Of a stretch of 64,000 nt of DNA, positions 21,518-34,166 are shown one piece after another; the stretch's first letter is position 1, and the number at the start of each line of letters is the position of its first letter. A program made the position numbers and the translations under genes. Source of the stretch: Pisolithus tinctorius (Eukaryota > Basidiomycota > Agaricomycetes > Boletales > Pisolithaceae); the NCBI GenBank assembly GCA_024663395.1, contig JANFAH010000023.1, positions 868,001 through 932,000 of the forward strand, read 5' to 3'. The notes under the pieces are model-generated. The model saw only the letters and a program-made list of their open reading frames with translations. It made no database searches and was not told where the DNA came from.

Positions 21518-24500
21518 ATGCCTGAAGACCTAAGACAATCCAATGTACTAACCAAACTCCACATCTGGCAACAAAATCTAAACACATCCCACATTGCCCT
21601 ACACTCACTAATAAACAGCCAACTAGCAAACAACTGGGACATCATCACCCTTCAAGAACCACCAATTGACCAAATCAGCAATACTCAAGCCAACACCCAC
21701 TGGAGGGTAATCTACCCCACAAAGAAAACAATGCAGAACACCAAACCATGAGTGGTAACTTTTGTGAACTCCAGGATCAGCACTAACACTTGGGAACAGA
21801 TCGAATTCCCTTCCATGGACATAGTTGTAATCTGACTAAGGACCACCAAGGGCACATACACCCTATTCAACATTTACAATGACTGCACACACGACTGCAT
21901 GATGGAGGACCTGAGCACTTTCCTGGCCACCAACATAAAAGACATATGACAATTGACAAGCGACCAGATGTTATGGCTGGGCGACTTCAATAGACATCAC
22001 CCTCTATGGGACAAAGCGCGTAACCATCACCTGTTCACCACAGCAGTGCTCACATTGGCACAAAAGCTACTCGAGCTGGTAGCTGATTATGGAATGATCC
22101 AAATGTTACCCAAAGGTAAACCCACCTTGCAATCGTCGTCCACAGGCAACTGGACATGACCGGACAATGCCTTCTGTATGGACTCCATGCTCGAAGACCT
22201 GATCAGCTGCGATACAAGCCCTGAAAATCGCAGGCCCAACACTGACCATATACCAATCCTTACATGCCTAGAAACCCCCCTTACACTGTCCACCTCCCCT
22301 CCAACCTACAACTATCACAAAGTAGACTGGAAGAAGTTCAATGCCACCCTCAAGACTGAGCTAGCCAGGATCAGGTGGCCCAGGACAATCACCAGCAAAC
22401 AAGAGTTCCAAAGAATCGCAAGAGGAGTCGATATGGCTCTATGGAAGATGCTGGAGAAGGAAGTCCCAAAGACCCACCCACATCCACATGTCAAATGTTG
22501 GTGGTTGAAAGAACTAATGACACTACAAGAGGAACTAAAATTGCTAAGTAAAACCACGTTCACTTTCCGTGCAATCCATGATCACCCCGTTCACAGCCTC
22601 CACAAAGCAAAGGCGAAAGCCTATGACAAAGCCATCAAGGATGCCAAGAGGCATCACTGGAGGGACTGGCTAGAAGAAGCTAATGACAAGGACCTCTGGA
22701 CCACAAACTCCTACATCTCCAAGCCACAAGGCAATGGCAGTAAATCCAGAATACCAACACTCAAACACACCGATGCGGATGGCACTGCTACCATGATCAG
22801 CTCCAACGAAGACAAGAGCCATCTGTTCACACAATCCTTATTCCCACCCCCCCCACTTCATTTGACAGTACCCCAGAACTACGAATACCCAGAACCAGCA
22901 ACACGATGGCACCCAATCACGAAGGATCAGCTAGTGTGCTCCATCAAGAACCTCAGCCCATACAAAGCCCCAGGACCAGACAGAGTCACAAATATCATTT
23001 TTCAAAAATCTCCATTGTTATCAGAATACTTACCACCTCTCTTCAATGCAGTTTTCACCTTTCGTGCATACTACAATCTGTGGAGGGAATCAATCATGGT
23101 CATCCTACGCAAGCCTGGAAAACCCGACTACTCCTCACCAAAAGCCTACCATCCAATAGTGCTCCTCAACACCACCACAAAACTACTCTCAGCAATAGTA
23201 GCAGACTGCACGTCTTATATCCTTGAGAAACACCACCTCCTCCCAGCCACTCACTTCAGGGGCAGACCAGGACAGTCGACTGAAGATTCACTACTTCTAC
23301 TTGAAACCACTATCAGACACGCCTGGCGACAGAAAAAGGTCATATCTGCCCTGTTCCTAGACATTGAGGGAGCATTCCCAAACACAGTAATGGATCATCT
23401 ACTACATAACATGAGAAAAAGATGATTACCATTGGAGGTAGTACAATTCACAGAAAGACTACTAACAGACAGGAAAATGAAACTCAGATTTGATGACTAC
23501 GAATCAAACTGGTGTCCTATCAAGAATGGTATAGGCCAGGGTGACCCATTATCAATGTTATTATATGTAATCTACAGTGTGGACCTAGTTGACACAGCTA
23601 GGATAAAAATGAACTTACCCTCACATTCGTGGATGACATGGCATTCATAGCCATAGGCAAGATGTTCATAGACACTCACACCATGCTACTTGACATGATG
23701 GAATGAGAAGACAGAGGCTATGACTGGTCCAACAAACACAACTTGAAATTCGAGACAAGCAAATTCGCACTAATGGACTTCACTCTCAGCAGAGCCAAAC
23801 CCAGACTACCACTAACAATAAGAGGTACCGCCATAGCCCCAACAGAAACTCATAAATTTCTAGGCATAATACTGGACCAGGAGTTAAGATGGAAAGCACA
23901 TGCAGCCCAGGCCCTGGCAAAAGGTACAAAACAAGCCCTTCTGCTGAGAAGGATCTCTGCGACGTCATGGGGTGTCCCAATGAGACTTGTACGACAACTC
24001 TACCAGACTACAGTCGTCCCAAAAACAATGTATGCAGCAGCGGTATGGCTGAAGCCAATCTTTGTCAGTGCACACCCATCCGGATTGAGAGGCTCGAAAG
24101 GAATAGCTAGGCAACTCCTAACAATTCAAAGAACAGCAGCCTTAGCAGCCACAGGTGCCATGAGAACCACCCCCACCAATGCACTACTTGCCCATGCTCA
24201 CATCCCCCCCACACCATTACTCATCCAACACACGCTACACAAAGCCACGCTACACCTATCCACTTTACCAGACAGTCACCCGCTTCACACGCTCGTCAAC
24301 AAAATCATGAAATCCAATGTCAAGCGCCACCATGCAGCCCTCCATCGCCTGCTCCATGACATAGGAGTCAATCCTAAAAAATCAAGAAAATCTACCTGTG
24401 CCCAGTACCTCCCAGTGCATGTCCCTCGCATATGATGGCTATAGCTCCAAACAAAAAAGAAGCAATCAAAGAATTCACAAAAGTAAAAGACTGCACACTG

Positions 24501-27307
24501 ATATTCACAGATGGTTCATGCACAGAAGGAGGGGTTGGAGCTGCAGTGGTACTGTATGTGGACTAAAAACACATCGTCACTCTGCGGTACCATCTAGGCA
24601 ATGACTCACAACACACAGTGTTCGAAGCCAAAGCAGTAGCAATGATCCTAGCAGCACATCTCCTGAACACCAGAGATGAGATCACATACCTGGCCACAAT
24701 ATTAGTAGACAACCAGGCAGCCATCAGATCGAGTGAGCACCCAACAGCAAAACCAGGGCATTATCTACTGATGCAATTTAGGTCAATGATCACTAAGACC
24801 CTCAAGGAGGAGTGATTGACAAGGAAAGACATCACAATCCGTTGGATAGCAGGACACATGGGTATTGAAGGGAACGAGTTAGCGGACAGGGAAGCAAAGC
24901 TAGCGGCAAAAAGAGTGGATTCTGCCAGCCCATGGTGCGAGCTACCCCCCTCACTTAGAGACCACTTACCCTGCAGCATATCCACCCTCAAACAAGCTCA
25001 CAATGCTAAGCAGAAGTCTCTATGGTTTAACCTATGGAAAAAATCCCCTCGTCACAGTCAGATGTCACACATTGACCTGACCCTTCCTGGCACATCATTC
25101 ACCAAGCTAACTGCCCCACTAACCAAAAAGCAAACAGGTCTCCTCATACAACTTCGCACCAGCCACATCCCACTGAACAAGCACCTCTACTGCTTCAAGC
25201 GAAGTGACACACCCATGTGTCTGCAATGTGGCGGGACCATTGTCACACACCAAAGGTGTTGTGGACATGGTTGCAGCTGACTCTGCCTAACTCATCAACA
25301 AGTTGTGTGCAATGCCCATGCATGCAGATGAAGACTAAAGGCCTCATGCGTAGAAAGACTGTTGGATGTGAACAGTCATGCTTTGCACAAGAACAAGTTG
25401 TCAGTGCTAAAGAGAAAAGAGGAAGCGAGTTAAGTGTGCATTAAAAGTTTTTTAGCACCTGTGTACGACGTTCTGGTTTTCATCGTATCTCCACCATTTC
25501 CAAAGATATCAACTCGGTTCGCCCACTCACTTAAAGTGCTCAGCCCCACAATTCTTCCTTCCAAATTTGGAGAGGATCCTCGCACCCTACATGTTTCTAC
25601 AGCACTCCATCCATCAGATGCTCATTTTGCTAAGTCCATCAATCATGGCTGCCTCTTCATCAATCATCTCGCTTGTCTCATTTGCCAGAGACAATGGCTG
25701 TGTATATCTGCCAGGTGTCCCCACCAGCTTCTGTCCTGAAGCCCCCTGGTTCATCCTGTTGTTGTCAGCCCTGTCCCATCCCATGCAGCTTGGTCAGCAT
25801 GTTCTCCTTGTCAGTATGACTTCCAGAAGGATGTTCTTTGGTTGCCTCAGGTCTGTCACTCGGTTAGAAAGGTCTTATGTGGTCGTTTCAGTCTCCCCTC
25901 TTGATGAAGCATATGGATCATTCCTCCCTGCTCCCTGCACTGTCTTTGTTCCAATCTTGTCCATCATTCTTCCTGCATTGCGACAGCTGCAGTATAATCT
26001 ACTGTTCTCCAGCCTCCCTGATCACATTCATGACAAGTATGACATGCATCTTGCCTTCTTACTGCAAGATCCAGCAGAGGATGTCCCCCCTTCTCCTCCT
26101 CCTCCATCAGAGCCCTGTCCATGAAGTTTTTGTTAACTTCGCTGAGAGGATGAAAGGGTGGGAGATGCAATTGCATATGCTTCCCATTGCCCCACAGACC
26201 CCCAACACCCTAGGCCCCTTTGATGCCTGACTCATGCCCTTCAATTCTGGAATTAATACTTCCCTATCTGGAAACACTGTCCATCTGTCATGCCATCTTT
26301 GGATCTAGAGATGTCTCTGCCAAGATCTGACTTGCATCGCCACCCCCTAATGTGATATCAGTGCACTTGTTCAGTTTCTGACTCTATTTGACTCATTCTG
26401 TGATATTTTGACTATCCTTGACTCATTCATTGCCAATACTTACCAATCCTCTTTGCTTGCTTACTTTTCATTTCTTGCTTACTCATCATGATTACTCAGT
26501 CCTTACTCATTACTTACCAAGTGTTTGTGCCTTGTTTGTCACAAGCTGTGCTCCCCCCATAGTATATAAACCCCCATGTACTTAGCTACCCAAGAAGCAA
26601 TCAAGAAGCAATTCAGAATCAATCCAGAAGTCAGCTCAGCTCAGCATATCTTGTTGTTGACAGTTGAGGCTCACTCAGAAGAGTCTATCTGTCTTCATTT
26701 ATATCATTGGTAGTTGAGGCTCCATCAAGGGTCTATCTACCTCTATTCATCATCAGCAGTATCATCAGTGCTTAGTCAGCAACCTCTTGTTTAGTCATCC
26801 ATCCACTCCTGCATAACTTGTCATCGACTTGTGCCAGGAGCACGTCTCATCAAAGTCCTTCATCCCAAGTCCTTTCGGCTGAACACCTTCACTCTGTTCA
26901 GCATCCTCCATCCAATCATCACTTGCTTGTCTTCTCCTGTGTAACTCATCGTCAACTTGTGCTAGGAGCACCTGCCATCAAAGTTTCCCCCACACATTTA
27001 GGTTTTCTGCACTCCAGGTTCTGCAGAGGCACACCACCACTCACTCACATTTGTCTTTGGTGTTGGATTTGTTTGGTTTACACCAGCTTTCCACACTTTG
27101 ACTCACACCATCCCAGAAGACATACATCATTTCCTCTTCCAATGCCCTAGATACAACAGAGAAAGACACGTCCTAAGGAGCGAACTAGGCAGGGAGGCCA
27201 TGTCCCTGGCATACCTCCTATCAAACCAGAGAGCGCGGACATCACTCATCAAATACATATCTATGACCAAACATCTACAGAACACCTTCGGTGAGGTACT
27301 CAAATAA
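21518..27307 (+). pseudogene. LINE ORF2: endonuclease, reverse transcriptase, RNase H
   Basis: It starts ATG 21518, overlapping the ORF1 stop in ATGCCTGA. AP-type endonuclease motifs: WDIITLQEPPID, MLWLGDFNRHHPLWD, PNTDHIPIL. RT motifs: YKAPGPDRVTN, SALFLDIEGAFPN, NGIGQGDPLSMLLY and FVDDMAFIAIG (F-x-DD active site near 23630). RNase H motifs: IFTDGSCTEGG, EAKAVAMILAAHLL, ILVDNQAAI and WIAGHMGIEGNELADREAKL. A C-terminal Cys-Cys-His-Cys motif is split by R2: CLQCGGT before, IPEDIHHFLFQCP after. TGA codons at 21749, 21833, 21947, 22157, 23423 and 24433 and frameshifts near 23615 and 24450 inactivate it. Domain order with RNase H fits the Tad/I groups. Confidence 0.92.
25241..27107 (+). repeat. 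Family-R solo LTR, copy R2
   Basis: It is 1867 bp, TGTCACACACC...GACTCACA, and closely similar to R1 over its whole length including the TATATAA box (26573-26579). It is flanked by CCAT (or ACCAT) at 25236/25237-25240 and 27107/27108-27111. With the insertion ignored, LINE ORF2 reads straight through GGGACCATCCCAGAAGAC. Confidence 0.87.
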
Positions 27308-27902
27308 TAGAATGACATCAGGTGAAGCAGCACACAGGTCAATACTAGACTAACACAGCATGCTACCAAAACATACACATGCCAATGCACCCATAGCTCA
27401 CTCCGCCACATGCTCCCACCACACATCCCCGACACTCATGTCCCCACCACCAATTCACTCATAATGTATGACAGACCACCATCCATAACTCCTCTACCAC
27501 CGGCATCATTCAGCAAACATGTTCCCACGTCCATTCCCCATCCAATCCCCACCATCTCAGTACCAGAACCCACTTGACAGACTCCAAACAAACAGATGGA
27601 GGAGAACATGTTCCCCAACACACCAGCTGGCCTAAGGGCTGCTGGTTCAGTGTAGACAGAGGTTTAATGACTAGTCAATGTCCAAAGCCATCCCTACTAC
27701 AAGACAGAGTGTCTAAAATGGCCGGTGGGAACAGCAGACTGCTGGGGGGTCATCAACCCTGCCAGTAGGGCATTCACTCGTTTGTAGGGAAAGGCAGGCC
27801 ACAGGGGGCCCTACTTAGTCATTAATATTCACTAGTATAGTGCAACATAGGACAAAAAAGTCCTCAAGCACTTTAATACAGAGATAAAAAAAAAAAAAAA
27901 AA
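27308..27902 (+). other. LINE 3' untranslated region and A-tail
   Basis: There is no open frame of note. It ends in GAGATAAAAAAAA and a run of about 18 A (27885-27902), directly followed by the resumed minus-strand R repeat. This is the hallmark of target-primed reverse transcription. Confidence 0.8.
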
Positions 27903-27903
27903 A

Positions 27904-28857
27904 ACTGTTGATGATGAGTTATGAGTTGAACTGACTGCTTGAGTGACTTCTGATTGCTTGATTGACTTTTTATTGCTTGGGCTGTAGCCAAGTACAGGGG
28001 GGATTATATACTGTAGGGAGTGCAGCCTATGACAAACAAGGCACAAACACTTGGTAAGTGATGAGTAAGGACAGTAAGCAATGAGTAACCATGATGAGTA
28101 AGTGAGAAATGAAAAGTAAGCAAGTGAAAAGGATTGGTAAGTATTAGCAATAAACAAGTCAGGGACAGTCAAAATATCACAGTATGAGTCAAAGAATGTC
28201 AGAAACTGAGTAAGCACACTGATATCACATTAGGGGGTAGTGATGCATGTCAGATCTCAGCAGAGACATCACTAGATCAAAAGGTGGGATGACAGATGGA
28301 TGGTGTTTCCAGATGGGGAAGTATTAAATCCAGAAATGGATGGCATGAGTCAGGCATCAAAGGGCTGGGGCATTGGGGGTCTGTGGGGTAACAAGAGCAT
28401 AGGTGATTGCATCTCCCACCCATTTGTCCTCTCAGCAAAGTTAATAAAAGCTTCATGAATGGGGCTCTGATGGAGGAGAGGGAGAAGGGGGGATGTCTTC
28501 TGCTGTATCTTGCAATAAGAAGGCAAGATGCATGTCATACTCATCATGGATGTGATCCAGGAGACTGGAGAACAGCAGGGCATACTGTAGCTGTCACAAT
28601 TTGGGGAGAATGATGGATGAGATTGGAATAAAGATGTTTCAGGGAGCAGGGAGGAATGATCCATATGCTTCATCAAGTGGGGAGACTGAAATGACCACCT
28701 AAGACCTTTCTAACTGAGTAACAGACCTGAGGTGACCAAAGAATGTCCTTCTGGATGTTGTACTGACAAGGAGAACATGCTGACCAAGCTACATGGGCTG
28801 AGATGGGGCTGACAACAATGGGATGAACCAGGGGGCTTCAGGATGGAAGCTGGTGGG
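27904..28857 (-). repeat. Family-R LTR, minus copy, right part
   Basis: Reverse complement of the first half of R (compare 27904-27990 with R1 around 7590-7680, and 28790-28857 with R1 around 6730-6800). It is CpG-poor and more diverged than R1 and R2, so older. It stops at GGAAGCTGGTGGGA, where a foldback-element fragment begins. Confidence 0.8.
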
Positions 28858-29091
28858 AAATTTCATGATTTCACCAGTCAGGGACAAAAGCGTTGCAATG
28901 CACTTGTCAGAAAGAATAGGGTGTATCTCGGCATGTATTGCTTTGTTTGGACTGAACCTTAGTGCGCTGGAAAGCTTAGAGTCACCCCTTTCCAATGGTA
29001 TAGGTATCATTATTATCTGTGCAGAATAGCCCGAGCTACATCAGCAACAACTCACACCTCACAAACATTGCAACACTTTTGTCCCTCACTG
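28858..29091. repeat. Single arm of a foldback element (fragment C)
   Basis: It reads like the right arm of foldback B (TTTCACCAGTCAGGGACAAA, then TCACACCTCACAAACATTGC, to the tip GTCCCTCACTG) and is followed by TA at 29092-29093. The left arm is missing, so the fragment is a truncated relic. Confidence 0.75.
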
Positions 29092-29093
29092 TA

Positions 29094-29471
29094 AACCTGG
29101 GTCAGGTTGTGGCACTTGGGCCAATTGCAGATCTTCAGCACTTTGCTTTCTTCAGGAACACAACCTTTAAAGGTGCATTTGTGACTGATGATCACAGCAG
29201 AGGGGGCAGCTAATATGAACTTCTTTGCTGAGATGGTGGCTTTGATGTTCACCAAATGCCAAAGGATGCAGTTAATGACTATACAATGATTCCAGATAAA
29301 CCTGCAGACCCCATGGTTCTCTGGGATAGTTTCATATGAACCATCTGCACGCTGATAGCAGGTGGTCTCATACTTCACAAGGATGTCATTGATGAGGGGC
29401 AAGCTATGATGTGGGATTTCATCCTGTAGCACAAATGTGGTGTCTCCCTGGTAAATGTGGACTGCATTCAC
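29094..29471 (-). pseudogene. Gene fragment with a MYND-like Cys motif start
   Basis: A minus-strand frame gives FVLQDEIPHHSLPLINDILV, GVCRFIWNHCIVINCILWHL and KVLKICNWPKCHNLTQVY. It then runs into the foldback tip. CNWPKCHNLTQVY resembles the first Cys pair of MYND zinc fingers in Agaricomycete proteins; the rest of a finger would lie beyond the insertion and is missing. Function not assignable. Confidence 0.4.
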
Positions 29472-29538
29472 ATGGCCTTGTGGCAGAGTGGTGAGCCAAT
29501 GTGGCTCAAGTAGAGTGCCAAAGGTGGTAAGGTCACAG

Positions 29539-29871
29539 TGTCACACACCAAAGGTGTTGTGGACATGGTTACAGCTGACACTGCCTAACTCATCAATGAG
29601 TTGCATACCATACCATGAATGCTGATGAAGACTAGAGCCATCATGTGTAGAAGGACAGCTGGACATTAGCAGTCATCAGTGCTAGATTGCAAAGAGGAAG
29701 CAAGTTAAGCACCTATCAAAAGTTTTTAGCACCCATATATGGCATTCTGGCTTTCATCATATCTCCATCATTTCCAAATATCAACTCCATTCCCACACTT
29801 GCTTATAGTGCTCAGCCATGCAATCCTGCCTTCCAAGTTTGAAAAGGATCCTTGCACCCTATGCATTCCCT
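29539..29871 (+). repeat. Family-R LTR, 5' fragment
   Basis: It begins TGTCACACACCAAAGGTGTT and follows R1 for about 330 bp (to CCTTGCACCCTATGCATT), then switches to gypsy-B pol. Truncated and CpG-poor. Confidence 0.75.
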
Positions 29872-32449
29872 GGCATCTGCAGTGTCCTCTGCATCTTCAT
29901 CAAAGACTTCACCAAAATCATGCAGCTGCCAGTTGCACTCATGCAGAAGGACATGCCATTCACATGGGATGAGCCACAATGTGCTGCCATGCAATGACTC
30001 AAGGATGAAGTTGTAAAGTCCCCTGCACTCTGGTGGATCAAGTATGGGTGTGGCCATGAAGTCATTTTAGCAGTTGACACCTCTGTCATTGCAGTTGGCT
30101 ACATCCTTTACCAGCTCAGCAAAGATGGCAAGCACTACCCTAGTTGATTTGGGTCCATCACCCTCAACAAAGTGGAGAGCTGCTACTCCCTGGCTAAGCT
30201 TGAGTTGTATGGTCTCTTCCATGTGTTGTGTGTGGTATGTGTATACATCTTCAGTCTCACTAACTTCACTGTGGAGAGTGATGTGAAATACATGAAGGGG
30301 ATGATAAACAACCTAGATCTGCATCCTAATGCAATGATCAACTGCTGGATCACCAGTGTCCTCCTCTTCTCATTCAAACTCCTGCACATTCCCCCAGACA
30401 AGCATGCCAGTCCTGATGGCCTCTCCCACTGGCTGCAATTGGAACTCAACCTGCCCAAGGATGACAACCATGAGGATTGGCTAGACCATTTCTACTCCTT
30501 CTCTACCAAAACCATCAACAGCTGCCCACCTCCCTCATCTGTCACCAATGAAGATCAACACTCAGACACAAAGGTGTCTTCATTGTCCACACCTGCCTCC
30601 TCTGCTTGTTGAGGACATGATGGTGTGTTTGTACTTGTCACAAATACCAGATCTGCCAGATGCAGAAGTTGCACATACCTCCCACTGCACTCATGATAGG
30701 GGGCCTCTTTCATACAGTGAGGGACAAAAGCATTGCAATGTTTGTGAGGTGTGATTTGCTGCCAATGTCGCTAAGTCCAATCAGTCCACCCCTCTGTATG
30801 TTCAACTTTCCTCCTGATCCCAACCCCTCAGCCTCATACCTGCCTTGGTCTCTGGTCTGGCCTCAACCCAGACACCCTGAACTTGACATGAGTGACAAAA
30901 GTGTTACAATGTTTGTGAGGTGTGATTTGCTGCTGATGTAGCTCAGGCTATTCTGCATGGATAATCATGATACCTATACCATTGGAAAGGGGTGACTCTA
31001 AGCATTCCAGAGCACTGAGGTTCAGTCCAAACAAAGCCATACATGCCAAGATACACCCTATTCTTTCCAAAAAGTGCATTGCAACACTTTTGTCCCTGAC
31101 TGGTGAAATAGTGAAAAGTGACCTTCTGATGGGATTGAGGGCATGAAGGATGGGAAAATATGATCACATAATAAACCACATGATCTTCCAGATGATTTGT
31201 CAGCATGTAAACAATGACAAACATTGGACTTGTACCATTAACCCTCCCTCTTTTACCACAACTCATGAAATCATCTCTCTAGCTCACATGGTCATTTTCT
31301 CAAGGGATTCTTATCAAATACTGGTGGCCACCACAGTACCATCAGTATAACATGCTCTCAGAACCATCAGTCCCTTAAAGAACCTGCTGTCAGTCATTCC
31401 CTGGACTGTTTCCCCCCATGCCTGATGTGTTTTGGGACTAATCAGTACTTGGAAGGCTGAGAATGTTTTGGAGGTCAATCTGGCACTTCAGAACATGATG
31501 TACAAACCAGTCCCCTCTAAACCAATGCATTTCTGGCACAGGAACACTGGTATGGAAGTTGGGGTGACAAAATCTCCTTGTGCTCCAAGTACCATAAGAG
31601 GCTTCACTAGATCTTGCTCTGATTTGAACTGTAGCTGGCTGGCAAAAGGTTATTTGGTCATATGTGACCAAAGGCAATGTTCAGGGACAGATGGAAGCAC
31701 AGGATTCTGCTTCATGGCAGTTCAGTAGCATATCCTTCTGATGACACCCAGGGGTAAAGAGGATTTTGTCTTGCCCTAACTTCCATACCACTGTCCATGT
31801 GCCAGAAATGCATTGGTTGAGAGGGGACTGGTTTGTGCATCATGTTCTGAAGTGCCAGATTGACCTCCAAAACATTCTCAGCCTTCCAAGTACTGATTAG
31901 TCCCAAAACACATCAGGCATGGGGGGAAACAGTCCAGGGAATGACTGACAGCAGGTTCTTTAAGGGACTGATGGTTCTGAGAGCATGTTATACTGATGGT
32001 ACTGTGGTGGCCACCAGTATTTGATAAGAATCCCTTGAGAAAATGACCATGTGAGCTAGAGAGATGATTTCATGAGTTGTGGTAAAAGAGGGAGGGTTAA
32101 TGGTACAAGTCCAATGTTTGTCATTGTTTACATGCTGACAAATCATCTGGAAGATCATGTGGTTTATTATGTGATCATATTTTCCCATCCTTCATGCCCT
32201 CAATCCCATCAGAAGGTCACTTTTCACTATTTCACCAGTCAGGGACAAAAGTGTTGCAATGCACTTTTTGGAAAGAATAGGGTGTATCTTGGCATGTATG
32301 GCTTTGTTTGGACTGAACCTCAGTGCTCTGGAATGCTTAGAGTCACCCCTTTCCAATGGTATAGGTATCATGATTATCCATGCAGAATAGCCTGAGCTAC
32401 ATTGGCAGCAAATCACACCTCACAAACATTGCAACACTTTTGTCACTCA

Positions 32450-32974
32450 TGTCAAGTTCAGGGTGTCTGGGTTGAGGCCAGACCAGAGACTGAGGCAGGG
32501 GTGAGGCTGAGGGGTCAGGATCAGGAGGAAAGTTGAAGATACAAGAGGGGTGGACTGATTGAACTTAGCAACTGAGGTTACAGCACTATTCCCTTGCATG
32601 GGTCTCAGTCTGAGTCCAAGGCCAAGGTGGGATTATCAGAGTAACTTAGTTGATTTCAGACTGAGGACTACAGGCTGAGTATCTATGAGTTTATATACTA
32701 GTGACAACTATGGTATGGAGACCAGTAATGCCAGTCTCACAAAGATTGTTAAGGTGATTGGTAAGACAAGTATTAGTAATGTATGACTAAGGTAGCAGAG
32801 ACTGGGACAGGGTGGACCAGGGACAAGACCAGGCAGTGCTTAACTGAAGTGACATGCACTGCAAAGCCATGTTCACTGCACTAGGACATCTGGGGATAAG
32901 AAATTGGTGAGGCCAAGGCCAGGCTAAATGGATACAAGGCCAAGTCCAGCTGGGGTTGAGACATGACTATGACA
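32450..32974 (-). repeat. G2 3' LTR
   Basis: It is 525 bp. The next bases inward, GTATCCCCCTCTTA, are the reverse complement of the polypurine tract. It aligns with the G1 LTRs throughout. Confidence 0.9.
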
Positions 32975-33094
32975 GTATCCCCCTCTTAGGGGTTGAACCC
33001 ATGAGACCCCTGTGAGAGTGGTAGGCTGAGTTCAAAAAATTGATACTTGTAGGCCACTAAGCCCTTTGCATCTGTCTTTCACATCCTATCCATT

Positions 33095-34166
33095 ATGTCC
33101 GAATTGAGGCCAATCACCACAACTGACAATAACAACAAAGGCCAGGTTGTCATCAACTGGACCCAGGTATCAGATGATGCCATCCAATATGACACTGACG
33201 ACAAGGAGACAATGATGGCCAAGGCCAAAGAGAGAATGTGGTGCAAGGCAGCTGAGCAAGCCTGGCAGGAGGAGCAGGCACAGCTGGAGGCTGAAAGGGT
33301 GGAGAGAGAGAGAGCAGCACATGAGGCCAAAGAGGAGAGGGCACATGAGGAGGAGAGGAGGCATAGGTCCAAGGAGGAGAGGGAGGCCAAGTGAAAATGT
33401 AAGGCCAAGGTCAAGAAGGGTGATGAAGCCAGGGCTGGTAGTAGTGAGGCTGCTGGGGTGAAAAAGGTGGTCATGGACCCCAGGTGAGTAACCTTTTCTA
33501 CTCTTGCACATTTTGTCTGAAGCCCACTTTTAGCTGTACCTGCTGCACCCAGGCAAAGACTGTCTGTGAGTTTCTTGTGGATGGTAATAAAAAGCAGGTC
33601 ACCTGCATATGGTGCAACCAGTCAAAGGGCAAGCACTGGTGGCCTGTAGATGGGAAGGACAGAAGGACACTGAGGCCAGTCCTAAGATCAAGGTCAACAA
33701 AGGAAAGAAGCAGAAGGCTGATGATGAGATGCCTGAGCCTGGGCTGAGCCAGAAGAAGCAGGTGAAGTTGAAACCAATCAAGGTGCTGGAGATCAATGAG
33801 CCCAAGGCCAGTGGGAGCAGGGCTAGGAAGGCCATGGCAGGGGGGCTCTTGGGCTTGGAAGACAAGCTCGAGTGGCTTATTGACATTACAGGGCTCATTG
33901 CCAACAACTTGGTGGGCCTTTTTGAGCTTCAAGAGGCTGTAGTCAAGAACTCAGGCTGCATTGCTGATGTGCTTGAGGCCATAATCAACGAGTCTTATGG
34001 CTTCAGGGTGGTGGTCACCCCCTTGGACTCACAGTCACCCCCTCAGACTTGGGCTCATCCAAGCTCGACTTGGATGAACTGCATGAGGAAGTGGAGTGGC
34101 TGCAGGCCAAGGGGGAGGAAGAGGAAGCTGAGGGGGGAGATGAAAGCATGGCTGAAGCCGAGTAGT
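33095..34166 (+). pseudogene. Antisense accessory gene of G2
   Basis: Homologous to the G1 and G3 antisense genes: exon 1 33095-33483 (MSELRPITTTDNNNKGQVVI, charged coiled coil) and exon 2 from 33534 after a 50-nt intron (CTCCTQAKTVCEFLVDGNKK, then CIWCNQSKGKHWWP). One Cys-motif base change gives KGKH in place of KGKC. TGA (near 33392) and frameshifts (near 33660 and 34030) have inactivated it. The end is TAG 34164-34166. Confidence 0.8.

Larger units (their letters stand above)
6196..21525 (+). pseudogene. LINE ORF1 (gag-like, CCHC), split by R1 and G1
   Basis: The start is ATG 6196 (MPGPLPGPQMSNP). The frame is cut after 6263 by R1, resumes at 8131 (GSLSLDEIINDLEAEIKDA), is cut after 8789 by G1 and resumes at 20430 (NSNHPLLNNAATREATIDLI). 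Across both insertions the codon phase closes exactly once one copy of each duplication is removed. The C-terminal half has three zinc-knuckle motifs: CLRCQ-stop-IGHLARDC, CGICAQPHHTQDC and a CINCQ...H...C block near 21080-21130. Such ORF1 proteins bind LINE RNA. Damage: a frameshift at the C-run near 8648-8656, and TGA at 8734, 20971 and 21370, all plausibly former CGA. The natural stop is TGA 21523-21525, which overlaps the ORF2 start. Confidence 0.85.
5958..27902 (+). mobile_element. Tad/I-like non-LTR retrotransposon (LINE), probably full length, with nested insertions
   Basis: It is bordered by a 14-bp target-site duplication (AACTGTTGATGATG) and ends in an A-tail (about 27885-27902). 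Removing the nested R1, G1 and R2 insertions leaves about 6.6 kb, a normal LINE size. It has an ORF1 with three CCHC knuckles and an ORF2 with endonuclease, reverse transcriptase, RNase H and a C-terminal Cys-His motif. The insertion interrupted a minus-strand R solo LTR, so that R copy is older. Both ORFs carry several TGA codons and frameshifts, so this copy is dead. Confidence 0.88.
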
